Part shown: positions 31,703 through 41,600 of the stretch, piece after piece
Numbering within the stretch: the first letter of the stretch is position 1
Layout: the number at the start of each line of letters is the position of its first letter
Source: a virus
IMG/VR virus record: IMGVR_UViG_3300008448_000148
Span: 1 to 48,191 of that record
DNA length: 48,191 nt
Direction: 5' to 3' (one strand)
Notes under the pieces: generated by a model
The model's input: only the letters and a program-made list of their open reading frames with translations
Databases searched by the model: none
Told to the model about the DNA's origin: nothing
Program-made: the position numbers and the translations under genes

Positions 31703-34375
31703 TCAAAATCTCATGTAGCCGATGATTTGATTTATTGGAGCAAAAAGTCCTGTGAGCTTGTAAAGCTTTCCATTATGCTTAAACACGATTCCTTCTGTTG
31801 GTACAATTGCTTTAAATCCTCCAATATCTTTTATTCTTGTTAATTCTCGTTTTAAAAATTCCAAAGAAGCTTTATCATCCTCTCCTTCTGGTGTTTTTGC
31901 TGCTTGCTTTATTTTCTCAATGGAAGCTCGTAGTTCTTTGCGTATTGATCTAACCCCTTCGTCTGGATTAAGAGATACTAAGTTTTCTACATTTTGCAAA
32001 ACATATACACCAAGCTTTAAAAATAACGTTTCAACCTCTTTTATGGCAACTTTCTTTTGTTTGTTGTATTCTGACTTATCGAAGTCGGTTACCCAATTTG
32101 AAAACTGACCGTTATCAATTTGAGCTTTTACATCCTTAATGCTTGTTTCTTTGTTTGAAAAACCCCATCTATTAACCAACAATTCTACAACGTTGTTTGG
32201 AATATTGTAGCTATAGTCTTTAGCCTTGTTTTTTATATAATCCCTCCACCAGTTTTTTATATAGTCACCTATAGTACTCTGTTGATTGAGCTTATATTTT
32301 GATTGTATGCTTTTAAGTGTGGTTAATAATTCTTTTTGTTGATTTTTATAGTCAGCTGATTTTTTAATTTTGGCTGGATCACTCACTCGAATCTCGTATG
32401 TTTTTTGACTTTGAGCTTCGATTTGTCTTAAAGCTCCTTCCAATTGTTTTGCGGGTGTTGAATCTTCGCTCACCACATTTCCAGCTTCATCGTAAGTTCT
32501 TATATTATGTAGTCTTAGTTGTGTTGCTCCGTAAGGAATAACATTAGCCGTTGCTGGATAAAGCACCTCAAAATTTAAAAACTTTTTTCCATTATCAAAA
32601 AAGTACTTTTTCTGCTGAGTGGTCAAGCTATTAATAGCTGTTTCCAAATCCTTCATTGCTTCTGTAAAAGCTGTTTGTATCGAACCTCTACCAGCAAACA
32701 TATCCTCTACCTGCTTTGTTGTAAGTGAATTTGCTCCAAAGTTTTTTATTTGACCTTTATTTCTTGCCGCTCTTACTTGACCATCTTTATAAGTGACCAT
32801 TAAATTTTGGCCATCAAGCTTTTCTTGTGCAAACTCCACTTCACCACCTAATGTTGTCATTATCATGTTTTTAACATCCTCAAAGGTAAGTTCCACGTCT
32901 TCGTATGGATGAACAAGATGCCCTGCAGCTCCTCCGCACAAAAGTAACTCTCTACCAAATAAACTATTTGCATCATCTTCATACAATGCAATATCCCTAA
33001 GTAGATGCGATAATGATATACTACTCTTAGCTCCCTTAGCTTCATTAATTGCTTTTGGTAGTATTTGAAAGTTTGCTGGATGGGCTATTATACTAATGCT
33101 AATACCTTTCCTGTATCCCTCATCTATGGACAGTTTGTGGTCTAGGTGGTAGTGATGACCTCGCAGCTTAGCGTTTTCTATACTATGAAAGTACTTTGTA
33201 AAATTTTGTTGAGTTGCTTCTCGGACTTTCTGTGTATAGTATTTTTTATCCTCTCTTTCACCAGGCCTGTACATTAATCCCAGCTCATACATATGCTCTC
33301 TAAACTCGGTACTATTTCTTCTTTCTGTGAAGAGCTGTCTCCGCAGATCTCTAAGCTCTACGGTGTAGGATTCTTTAACCCCTTGTGATATCTTTTCCCT
33401 AACTTCAGGTCGTTTAGATGAATTTGCTTCTCCAAACCTTGGGTTATTGTAATTTTCATTTCCATATCGGGAAAGTTTTGTTTGTTTTGCTTTTTCCACG
33501 TTTGCAGCTTCTTTCACACTTCCAAACCTATCTTCTTTTGTTTTTTTAATTTTATCTATGTTTTTTTGATCTTTCATTGGATTGTTGACTCTTAGCGTAT
33601 GTTTAAGATTGTCACTATGTGTTGCGGCTCCAGGATACTTATTTAGGTATTCGAGTATAGTCATCTGGTGTTTGTGTTTTAAATGATTTGGTGTTATCTG
33701 CTTTAAAACGCTTCCACAAATTTCACAAACGACTCCTTCTGTGAGAAGTTCGGACATTAGTTCCTTTGTTAAAATGCTATATATAGGTTTCAAAATACTT
33801 TCTTCTGTGTTAGGATAGTTTGTAATGAAGTTTTGGTAATCTCTATTCCTTATATCCTTACGTAGTGTTGAAGCGCTTATTCCAGCTCCGTTTAAGTTAT
33901 CTGTTCTGTCTGCATAAACTAGAGGTCTTGCGTCTAAAGGTAATTCAATTACTTTTACTCCCTTTTTGTGGTATTTTCCACCTTCAGCGTGTGATGTTGT
34001 AAATTGTTGTACACGCTTATAGTCTTCACCCTTTGTACTTGATGCTAATGCGTAAGTTCCAGGTGCAGCTGTTTCTAGAAATTTATATGCGGCTGCTAAA
34101 GGACTGTTTTCATTTACTCGCTGTATAGTGATCTCTGGTATGTTGCTTGTCAACTTTTCCCAAACTCTCACACTATCATCTCTCGTTATTCCCTCCCTCG
34201 GTTCTGGACCTATGAGTATTTTAACTTCTATTACTCCAGGTTGGGCTGCGTATTTTTTTGCTAGATCTAGGTGGCCACCATGTGGTGGTTTAAATCCACC
34301 AGGTAGTAGTACAGTTGTGTTTACTGACTCATCCTCTAGAATTCCCTCTACTAAATATTTAACTAAGTTGTTCAT
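31703..34375 (-). CDS. nucleotidylyltransferase-polynucleotide ligase fusion with inserted HNH endonuclease
   Basis: The 890 residues hold three parts. Residues 1-214 form a cytidylyltransferase-like domain with GGFKPPHGGHLDL at 26-38 (HxGH) and GISASTLRKD at 165-174 (ISxSxxR type). Residues about 215-480 resemble a homing endonuclease: a C2H2 finger at about 217-236, DRFG/SRYG repeats, and the HNH pattern HHYHLDHKLSIDEG at 407-420. From 481 a ligase-type nucleotidyltransferase has EKLDGQNLMVTYKDG (Lys519), FEVLYPATANV and EGIVFKHNGKLYKLTG near the end. The insertion interrupts a GGAAGH motif that I expect to follow directly on LLTEG. The leader MNNLVKYLVEG fits a gp21 site (LVE). No intein motifs flank the insertion. 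Confidence 0.8.
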   Translation of the reverse strand: MNNLVKYLVEGILEDESVNTTVLLPGGFKPPHGGHLDLAKKYAAQPGVIEVKILIGPEPREGITRDDSVRVWEKLTSNIPEITIQRVNENSPLAAAYKFLETAAPGTYALASSTKGEDYKRVQQFTTSHAEGGKYHKKGVKVIELPLDARPLVYADRTDNLNGAGISASTLRKDIRNRDYQNFITNYPNTEESILKPIYSILTKELMSELLTEGVVCEICGSVLKQITPNHLKHKHQMTILEYLNKYPGAATHSDNLKHTLRVNNPMKDQKNIDKIKKTKEDRFGSVKEAANVEKAKQTKLSRYGNENYNNPRFGEANSSKRPEVREKISQGVKESYTVELRDLRRQLFTERRNSTEFREHMYELGLMYRPGEREDKKYYTQKVREATQQNFTKYFHSIENAKLRGHHYHLDHKLSIDEGYRKGISISIIAHPANFQILPKAINEAKGAKSSISLSHLLRDIALYEDDANSLFGRELLLCGGAAGHLVHPYEDVELTFEDVKNMIMTTLGGEVEFAQEKLDGQNLMVTYKDGQVRAARNKGQIKNFGANSLTTKQVEDMFAGRGSIQTAFTEAMKDLETAINSLTTQQKKYFFDNGKKFLNFEVLYPATANVIPYGATQLRLHNIRTYDEAGNVVSEDSTPAKQLEGALRQIEAQSQKTYEIRVSDPAKIKKSADYKNQQKELLTTLKSIQSKYKLNQQSTIGDYIKNWWRDYIKNKAKDYSYNIPNNVVELLVNRWGFSNKETSIKDVKAQIDNGQFSNWVTDFDKSEYNKQKKVAIKEVETLFLKLGVYVLQNVENLVSLNPDEGVRSIRKELRASIEKIKQAAKTPEGEDDKASLEFLKRELTRIKDIGGFKAIVPTEGIVFKHNGKLYKLTGLFAPINQIIGYMRF
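32936..33733 (-). mobile_element. in-frame HNH homing-endonuclease insertion inside the ligase fusion gene
   Basis: It covers about residues 215-480 of the 890-residue protein. It starts with a zinc finger like that of the terminase endonuclease (CEICGSVLKQITPNHLKHKH) and ends shortly before GGAAGHLVHPYED. The boundaries are estimated from the expected continuous motif EGGAAGHL in relatives. Confidence 0.6.
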
Positions 34376-34913
34376 TATTTTGCTGTTTATTATAAATAGG
34401 ATTGTTTACCGTTTGCCGTCTCACTGCTGCTAGCTCTTTTTCTAGCTTTTCGACTCGATCCATTAAGTTTAGTAATATTTTACCCACTGGTACTTTTGCT
34501 ATATCGTCATATCGTTTTAGAAATAACTCATCTGCTACTACGTTACCATCAAAAAAAGCTTTAAAGTTTGTATATTTTTGCTCGTCTATGGATTGTCCAA
34601 CATAGATTTTATCCATATTTCTATATGGTACTAATTCTCTTTTTTCTATGTCTTTTGATAGTGGATTATAAGACAGATAATGCAATATAAAAAGTACTGG
34701 ATCTGCTTTTAATTGTTTATCAACTGAGGGCATTCCAATCCTAAGCGTGAATGGATTATCTTTGTGTTTTTGTTTTATCTGCTCTATGTTTTCTCCGTTC
34801 CAGCCTTGATAAATTCCGTTAATGTGTATTTTTCCCAACACCATATCGTTTGTTAGTGTTTGAACTGCTGGAAAGGGTATCTTACAATTTTGTATTGTTT
34901 TTGAATTAATCAT
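34359..34913 (-). CDS. hypothetical protein with C-terminal coiled coil
   Basis: I do not recognise this 184-residue protein. It has a beta-rich start (KIHINGIYQGWNGENIEQ), a LVPYRNMDKIYVGQSIDEQK middle, and a coiled coil at about 145-170 followed by a Gln/Asn-rich tail. It follows three virion-like genes and overlaps the ligase fusion start by 17 bases. It may be a trimeric virion accessory protein. Confidence 0.55.
   Translation of the reverse strand: MINSKTIQNCKIPFPAVQTLTNDMVLGKIHINGIYQGWNGENIEQIKQKHKDNPFTLRIGMPSVDKQLKADPVLFILHYLSYNPLSKDIEKRELVPYRNMDKIYVGQSIDEQKYTNFKAFFDGNVVADELFLKRYDDIAKVPVGKILLNLMDRVEKLEKELAAVRRQTVNNPIYNKQQNNEQLS
34391..34398 (-). promoter_or_regulatory. TATTTATA motif upstream of the ligase fusion gene
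   Basis: The coding strand reads CCTATTTATAATAAACAGC. It lies inside the 3' end of the upstream gene and 15 nt before the ATG at 34375. Confidence 0.55.
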
Positions 34914-36136
34914 TATTCGGTTATTATTCCTCCTGGGTTTTGTGTTTCATTTTGAGCTATCACTCCTCCAACCGTTAAAGGTGCTATAAATCTGGGGTCT
35001 GTTGTTTTGCCTATCTTGCATATAGATATATCATCTATTATAATTCCAAAATAGGTTTCATCAACTCTTGAACCAGATGGCTCAAAACATAGTTGGGCTG
35101 GATATCCATATTGTATTAGGTTTACACTAAAGGTATTTATCGTGTTAAAAGATAATATTGGAATATTTAAGCTAGGTATGTTACTGCCTATTTTAATTAT
35201 GTTGTTTTCGGGTGGATAGTAGCTGCCTACATTGTCTCTTACGTTAGCTATAAACACACTCATAAAGGTTCCATCATCGGGATCTATACCCAGACTAGCA
35301 TCCTTTTTTATGGTGAAAGTGACATTATATATACCACCGTTTTCATCAAAAAAATCATTAGCATTAAGACCAGAATACTTTTTTAACCAGTAGTCGGTTG
35401 CTGTTGCTCCACTACCACTATACGGAATTGGAAAAAATAACCTTCTCTTTTTTAACCCCTCAAACCTTGCTGCTGGTGTCAATCCTATTGATTGCGATTC
35501 CATGGAATTGCTAACAGCAGCCTTTGTAATTCCAATACCTCCAGACTGATCAAAGAAACCATACTCGACAAGTTCTCCAGTAGGATAGTCTAAAGCGTAG
35601 GTATAGTTGCTTATGTCTGGTACTGGGTATGTGCTTGTTTGATTGGCTTCAAAAGAAAAAGTTACCGGTGTTATTGCATCGTTGGCATATAACTTTCTGT
35701 TGTATATTTCCCAGCTGCTTGTTATATTGTAGAGCCTTGTACCAAAACTTGTTCCGTTTCTATCATTTCTATAGTTGAAACTCTCTGAGGTTTGTGTATA
35801 GCTCCAAGTATGATAACCACTTGTTGTTTGATAAGACCATGATGGTGTAAGACAGTTCCATAAAAAATCCCCAGCCATTGATCCCCACGGAAATGCAACA
35901 GATATTGTTGGATATGTTGAGCTTGTTACCCTTGTTGTAGGATATGTGGTTGTTCCTGTTACTGTAGTGAATCCTGTGTAAGTGTCTCCTGGATAGTTGA
36001 GAAATGATTGTGAGTATCCATTTGCATTTACTTTTGCCCATCCATCTGCTGTACTAAATAGCGTGTCAGGATTTGTTGAGGATGCTGATGGGAATATTTT
36101 ATATGTGATTCTCGATGCTTTTGTTGTAAACGCCAT
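34913..36136 (-). CDS. virion/adhesin-like protein
   Basis: A 407-residue, Ser/Thr/Tyr-rich beta protein without signal peptide. Segments such as GYSQSFLNYPGDTYTGFTTV and LPTS-type repeats suggest a fibre or baseplate appendage. A C-terminal stretch (FGIIIDDISICKIG) resembles carbohydrate-binding jelly-roll modules, though this is by impression only. It follows the 819-residue gene with a 3-base gap. Confidence 0.55.
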   Translation of the reverse strand: MAFTTKASRITYKIFPSASSTNPDTLFSTADGWAKVNANGYSQSFLNYPGDTYTGFTTVTGTTTYPTTRVTSSTYPTISVAFPWGSMAGDFLWNCLTPSWSYQTTSGYHTWSYTQTSESFNYRNDRNGTSFGTRLYNITSSWEIYNRKLYANDAITPVTFSFEANQTSTYPVPDISNYTYALDYPTGELVEYGFFDQSGGIGITKAAVSNSMESQSIGLTPAARFEGLKKRRLFFPIPYSGSGATATDYWLKKYSGLNANDFFDENGGIYNVTFTIKKDASLGIDPDDGTFMSVFIANVRDNVGSYYPPENNIIKIGSNIPSLNIPILSFNTINTFSVNLIQYGYPAQLCFEPSGSRVDETYFGIIIDDISICKIGKTTDPRFIAPLTVGGVIAQNETQNPGGIITE

Positions 36137-36139
36137 GTT

Positions 36140-38599
36140 TTATATTGTTGGATCAAATTTTCCTACTGCTGTGACTATGTCAACTGGTCCTAATGTGTAT
36201 TTTAAAATTGAGGTGTCAAACACAACTGTACACGTATTATTTCCGTTATCTGTAAAGCTCGTAACTGCACTTGGTTCTATAAACTGTCCGTTGATAAAGA
36301 ACAAGAAGTCAGCTTTTGTTGGTGGTGTTAAGGCTGTCCCACTAGGTGGTGTAGCAAATGCTGCACTACTAAATACGACTGTGTTTGTTACTGTGCTTAC
36401 TACTTGCTCTTTTGTTATGCTTAAGTTTAAGTAAACAATTGTTGTTGTCGTATCTGTACCTGGCACTGTTAGTCCATCTTCTTTAGAATCTTGTACTAAA
36501 GAAAAATTTCCCACCCCTGAATAATACTCAAATCTACTATTCTGGGCTTGACATGTGTTGCTTGGTATTTCAGTCTTGAAATTTACAACTAAGTCATCTA
36601 TAAAAGTTGTGTTTTCGGATTGCTTTCCAGTGTAGTCAAAATAATCAATCTTAAAATCTATCGATTGTGATAGCAATAAGGCTTTTGATAACTCTTCGGG
36701 TACCGGTACAGCAAATTGGACTAGTTTTGGGGTGAATCCGTTTAATGTATAAGGTTTTATTGATATGTCCGATACATAAGCATATCCAGTGATACCTGGT
36801 GTCTCATCCACTACTCTAGCTCTAAATAAAGGTCTTCCAAAGCCATTACTGTCAGTCTCATAATCAAATAGCACTCGTCCATAATACTTCTGACTTGCAC
36901 TGTCGTTTTGTATTTTTCCTATATATTTACCAAATCTGTTTGTGTTTGCTGGATATCTTTCTAATTCAGAATTTCTCGACGCTAAGAAGGCTTTTGGTTG
37001 TGTTAGTGGAGTTATTATGTTTGTACTTAAATTATCGCTATTTCCATATATTTCTAACTCCATATACGGATCTAACACAACATAAAAGCTTAGGGTGTAA
37101 GCCTGGTCCATTGTGTAGTTCTGTGAGTATTTTGTTGTTAGTATGCTTGACGTGTCATTTGATGCTGTTAAACAAGCCGATTCTATTAAAACACTGTTAT
37201 TGTAATTTGGTGTGAGGGCCGCTCCAATTGAGGCTGGAGTCTCATTGTGTACTTGCCAGTTTTGTGTTAATACATCTAAGTTACTAAACTGACCTATTAT
37301 TCTATATTCTGAGTCATACTTAGAGTAGTTAGTAGGATTTGGATACTTGGCATCTGTTAAATATTCAACAGGCTGTATTATCTGATCGTTGAGTTGTTTA
37401 TATTCCCCTGTGATTGAGCCTAATTTTGCGTATGATTTTATTCTATAAACTTCTCCACTAGCTGGTGCTAGATTCTCAAAAGTAAATTCTAAATATGATT
37501 GATTTACGGTGGTGCTTTCAGAAAAGGTTGTCGATGTTGGTATATAAGAAACGCTACCAGTGAAGTTTCTAGCTTCTCTGTAAGTATATGTTTGGTTTTC
37601 TTCTACCAAATCCACACTTAATGGTATATTGATAATGCATTTAGTATCATTTATTACTTCCACAATTGTAGCTCCATAGGATGATAGCTGCTCTTGTGGG
37701 CTGCCTGAAACAATCGTTGTTGCCGGTGGTGTAGGTAATAATGTTTGTGGTGTGGATGCTGAGCTATGAAACTCAAAGTAGCCACCTAAAAATGACTTGG
37801 AGAAAAAAGATGAGGTTGCTGTTAAAAATGTTCCAAACCGGTTAGTATAACTGATTTTATAACCCGCTTCAATATCCTGATCAACTTCACGTAGTGTTGT
37901 ATTGACTGAGTTAATTGTTGCTGGTTGGTTATTAGGATTAATGGAAATAGCTCTAATTCTTGGGTCTAGGATTTCCTCACTCGAACCAAAATCTCTATCA
38001 TATCCTTGAAAATTGGATTGTATAATAGAAAGTTGACTGGCAGAGGAAGTTATAACATTATATGGTAATCCACCAGTAAACACTCTTGTCTTTGCCCTCA
38101 GTGGTGCTGTAACTTGTACCACGGAAACAGATGGAGCCTTGTCAAAAAATAATTCAGCATTGTTTCTTTCATATGGTAAAACTTCAAAATCTTTACTCCA
38201 TCGAATATTGAATTGATTAGATAAACTTTGTGGTACTTCACGACCTTCAAAATCAAATAAAGCTATACCCACTACATGTATGGTAGCTATCCCAGCAGCT
38301 GTAATATCGTATATGTCAAAACTTATATAGTAATTATTAAACCTATCCTCATAAGCCAACACTTCAGCATAGATATTTTTTCCTACGGAGTCAATGATTT
38401 CAACGTCGATAGGTGATTCAATTTTTAAGTTTTGATCGTTTCCTCGCAAAACAAGTAAATAACGCCCTCCACCTACTATTGTTGGAAAACTTGTTACATC
38501 AAAATAATCTGGTGATAAATCACTCCTATCTTCAATATAGAAGGTTCTGTTAGAGTATCCTCTTGATACTGGTATGCGGTAAAAACTTGTTATTGCCAT
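36140..38599 (-). CDS. large virion protein, probable baseplate/fibre component
   Basis: The 819 residues start MAITSFYRIPVSRGYSNRTF and DLSPDYFDVTSFPTIVGGGR, then RGNDQNLKIESPIDVEIID, a beta-rich organisation with several Ig-like-looking repeats. The composition is Ser/Thr/Tyr-rich with few Cys. It could be a T4 gp10- or fibre-type protein, but I cannot name a family. It heads a unit with a TATTTATA motif 4 nt before its ATG. Confidence 0.6.
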   Translation of the reverse strand: MAITSFYRIPVSRGYSNRTFYIEDRSDLSPDYFDVTSFPTIVGGGRYLLVLRGNDQNLKIESPIDVEIIDSVGKNIYAEVLAYEDRFNNYYISFDIYDITAAGIATIHVVGIALFDFEGREVPQSLSNQFNIRWSKDFEVLPYERNNAELFFDKAPSVSVVQVTAPLRAKTRVFTGGLPYNVITSSASQLSIIQSNFQGYDRDFGSSEEILDPRIRAISINPNNQPATINSVNTTLREVDQDIEAGYKISYTNRFGTFLTATSSFFSKSFLGGYFEFHSSASTPQTLLPTPPATTIVSGSPQEQLSSYGATIVEVINDTKCIINIPLSVDLVEENQTYTYREARNFTGSVSYIPTSTTFSESTTVNQSYLEFTFENLAPASGEVYRIKSYAKLGSITGEYKQLNDQIIQPVEYLTDAKYPNPTNYSKYDSEYRIIGQFSNLDVLTQNWQVHNETPASIGAALTPNYNNSVLIESACLTASNDTSSILTTKYSQNYTMDQAYTLSFYVVLDPYMELEIYGNSDNLSTNIITPLTQPKAFLASRNSELERYPANTNRFGKYIGKIQNDSASQKYYGRVLFDYETDSNGFGRPLFRARVVDETPGITGYAYVSDISIKPYTLNGFTPKLVQFAVPVPEELSKALLLSQSIDFKIDYFDYTGKQSENTTFIDDLVVNFKTEIPSNTCQAQNSRFEYYSGVGNFSLVQDSKEDGLTVPGTDTTTTIVYLNLSITKEQVVSTVTNTVVFSSAAFATPPSGTALTPPTKADFLFFINGQFIEPSAVTSFTDNGNNTCTVVFDTSILKYTLGPVDIVTAVGKFDPTI

Positions 38600-38603
38600 T
38601 ACC

Positions 38604-38611
38604 TATAAATA
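38604..38611 (-). promoter_or_regulatory. TATTTATA motif directly before the 819-residue gene
   Basis: The coding strand reads GTGATATTTATAGGTAATG, leaving a 4-nt gap to the ATG at 38599. Confidence 0.5.
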
Positions 38612-38615
38612 TCAC

Positions 38616-41600
38616 TTAACAGTTTATATGACTAAATTCATCTTTACGATCAATTGTAATAATATTGTCTACCATGTCACGCACCACATCAATGTGTGAT
38701 ATGATCAAAGTAAATTTGAAAAATTCCTTTATGTAAGTAAAAAAGGCGTGCATTGAGTTTAAATTTGAAGAGTCTAATACACCAAGTCCTTCATCAATGG
38801 CCATGAAATCTGGCTTAGGTAAGTTTGTTATTTTAATTAAGGCTATTCTCAGCGCTAGTGAGGATATGAAACGCTCCATTCCGGAAGCAAGCTCTAATGG
38901 CCATCTATTACCATCATAACAGATAAATACGTTTATATTTTTGCCATCTGTCTCCAACTCTACTGTAAAATCTATTACCTGAGATAATATGTTGTTGACA
39001 CAGTCTTGTAGGTAAGGTACTGCTTTTCCTATTAATATATAAGGAATACCATCTTTACACATTGCTTTGCAATAGTAATCATAAGCTAGATGCTTCTCTG
39101 ATAATTCCTGCATATGAGTTATCCTCTTGACACATTCGTCAATGGTTTGCTCTGTTACTTTAACTTTGCTATGAAGGTCCTTCACAATGTTGGTTTTTTT
39201 AGAAAGTTCAATCTTCTTTAAAGAAACTTCACCAGCTGCCTTTTTTATTTCTGCTTGTATTTTTTTGTTGTTTTCTAAGACAGCAAGGTTATCTTGGTAA
39301 GTTTGTATATTACCTTCGGTAGTTTGAATTTTATGCTCAGCTAGCTTTTGATCCTTTTGAGCTCCTTCAAAGGCTAACTCTAACTTCTCACAAACAGTCT
39401 CTTGTTTAAGTAGCTTTTCCTCCAAATCTCGCAAACTTGTAGCTTGATCCTCTAGATATTGATTTGCCGCTAGAAAATCCTTAATTTGCTGTATGTTGTC
39501 TAATAAATTTTTGACTGTGACTTTGTCTACTTCTAACTCTTCTTTAGTGTTGATTGCATCTTTTACAAAAATGTTTGAGGTGCAGTATTTACAATTAGGA
39601 TCGTACTCATGTTGCTTTAACTTTTCAAGCTTTTCTAGTTTATTTGCCACAGTCATTTTAAGCGATTGTAACTTATTATCCAATAGAGCTTTTTGCTTTA
39701 AACTACTCTCATATTCTAAGAAGGCTTGTTGGTCAAACTTATCTACAAGATCTGCCTTTTGTTGTGTTAACAATGACAACTGCTCGTTTGATTTATCTAA
39801 CAACTCCTTAACCTCTTTCTGCTTTGCGGTTAAGTTTTTTATGTGATCCTCAAGTGTTTTCTTCTGGTTGATTAGATTATTAATATCTAGTCCATCTGCA
39901 TTACTTGGTTGCAAAGCCTTGTTATATTCTTGTAATTTTTCCTGTAATTCTTCTAAATCTTCCTGTACAGAATTAGCTTCTTGTACAGCTACTTCATACA
40001 GCTTAACAAAATTTTCTTTGTTTCTTTCAGCGTCTCCTAGCTTTGTTTCAAAGTCTTGTTTTTGATACTCTTCTAATAGGACTGTTGTTGTTTTTATCTC
40101 CTTATTTGCTAACTCATATAAAGTATCAAACAAACGTAAGTCAAGAAAATTAGCCAATAGATCCTTACGTTCACTTTGAGTTTTTTCTATAAAGTTGGAA
40201 TTATTACCCTGCAGAGATAACGCCGTTAAAACAAAATCATCAAAGGTACCTACGTAGGATTGGATGATTTTGTCTGTGTCTCTTCTTTGCTCTCCATTCA
40301 ACATTATCCTCTCACCTTCAGCATTTACATACCAAAAATCAATATCAACCCTCAGTCTTCCAGCTAATGGTCCTTTAGCATATCGAGTAGCTCTTTTTTC
40401 AACAAAATAATCACAACCATTTAGTTCAAACTGAAGCTTGCAATGAAAGTTATCTTTCTTGTTGTTTAGTACTTGATCAGCTTTGCTGGCACGTGCTGAA
40501 TAATCAAATAAGCAAAAACATAACGCGTCTAACACTGCAGACTTTCCTGCGTGATTTGGCGCAAATAAACCACATGTTCCATCAAATTTTTCAAAGTCCA
40601 CAACATTGTTTTCACCATAACTAAACATATTACTAAACTCAAACTTCTTAGGTTTCCACACTACATTTCGAGCTAGCTCACTTTGAACCACCGATTGGTT
40701 TAGTTGCATGTTTATGTTAAGGATCACTTCCAAAGTCTCGTCATCAATGTTGAGTTGGGACAGGTAATCCTTTATTAATTGGTTTTGATACTGTATGTTT
40801 CGTATGTCTCCTTGATTGAGGGACTCGCCAAATAGAGTTGTGTTGTTAAGTGAACCGCTTTTATCTAACCGATGCACTAAGACATCGCTATTTTTATATA
40901 GTTTTCGAATAGTTGCCAACATTCTCTTTAAATCGGCTGGTGTACTTCCCTTTGCTCTTAGTCGTACATTTGTCTTTGAAGTGATTGGAAGGTTATCTGG
41001 TAACTTATCTCCCTCTACATCAACCGTAAAAAAGCCGTATTCGTTTGAAATATCAGTAAACTTGCAACTTAAATCATCCAACTTTACCAAAGCATATCCA
41101 TGTCCTTCAAAAGATTCTCCAAAGTTTTGTTGCACAAGACTGCCTGGGAAAAACATTAAGGGATCTGATTTTGAAAAGACCTGCCTTTTGTGGATATCAC
41201 CTAACAATACTAAATCAAATCCTGCAAATATATCCCAATCGAGACCGTGTGATAAAGATAAGCCACTATCAACTTTGCTGTTAGCAACAGTGCCATGATA
41301 CATAGCAACCTTTTTTGAGCATTTAACTTTGATTTTATCAGCAGTAACATAATCCTCTTTTTTATCTAGTAAAGACATGACGCTAATAGCCAAGTCTCCA
41401 ATTTTATATACTCCTGAATTTCTGAGATAGAATAAGTTTGGATGCTTGCAAGCCTCAACAATGGGTGTTAGGGCATCTAATCGACTGTTATTATTTAGAT
41501 TAGTATCATGGTTGCCTGTAATAACTATAGTTGGTACTCTATCAGCTAACTCTGAGAAGAAGGAGGAAACTACTTGTATAAGCTCTGGGCTCATATCTGT

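Noticed and set aside
32936-33733. Intein in the ligase fusion gene
   Set aside because: There is no Cys/Ser block A start at the left junction and no His-Asn before Cys/Ser/Thr at the right. The insert has a zinc finger and HNH but no Hint domain.
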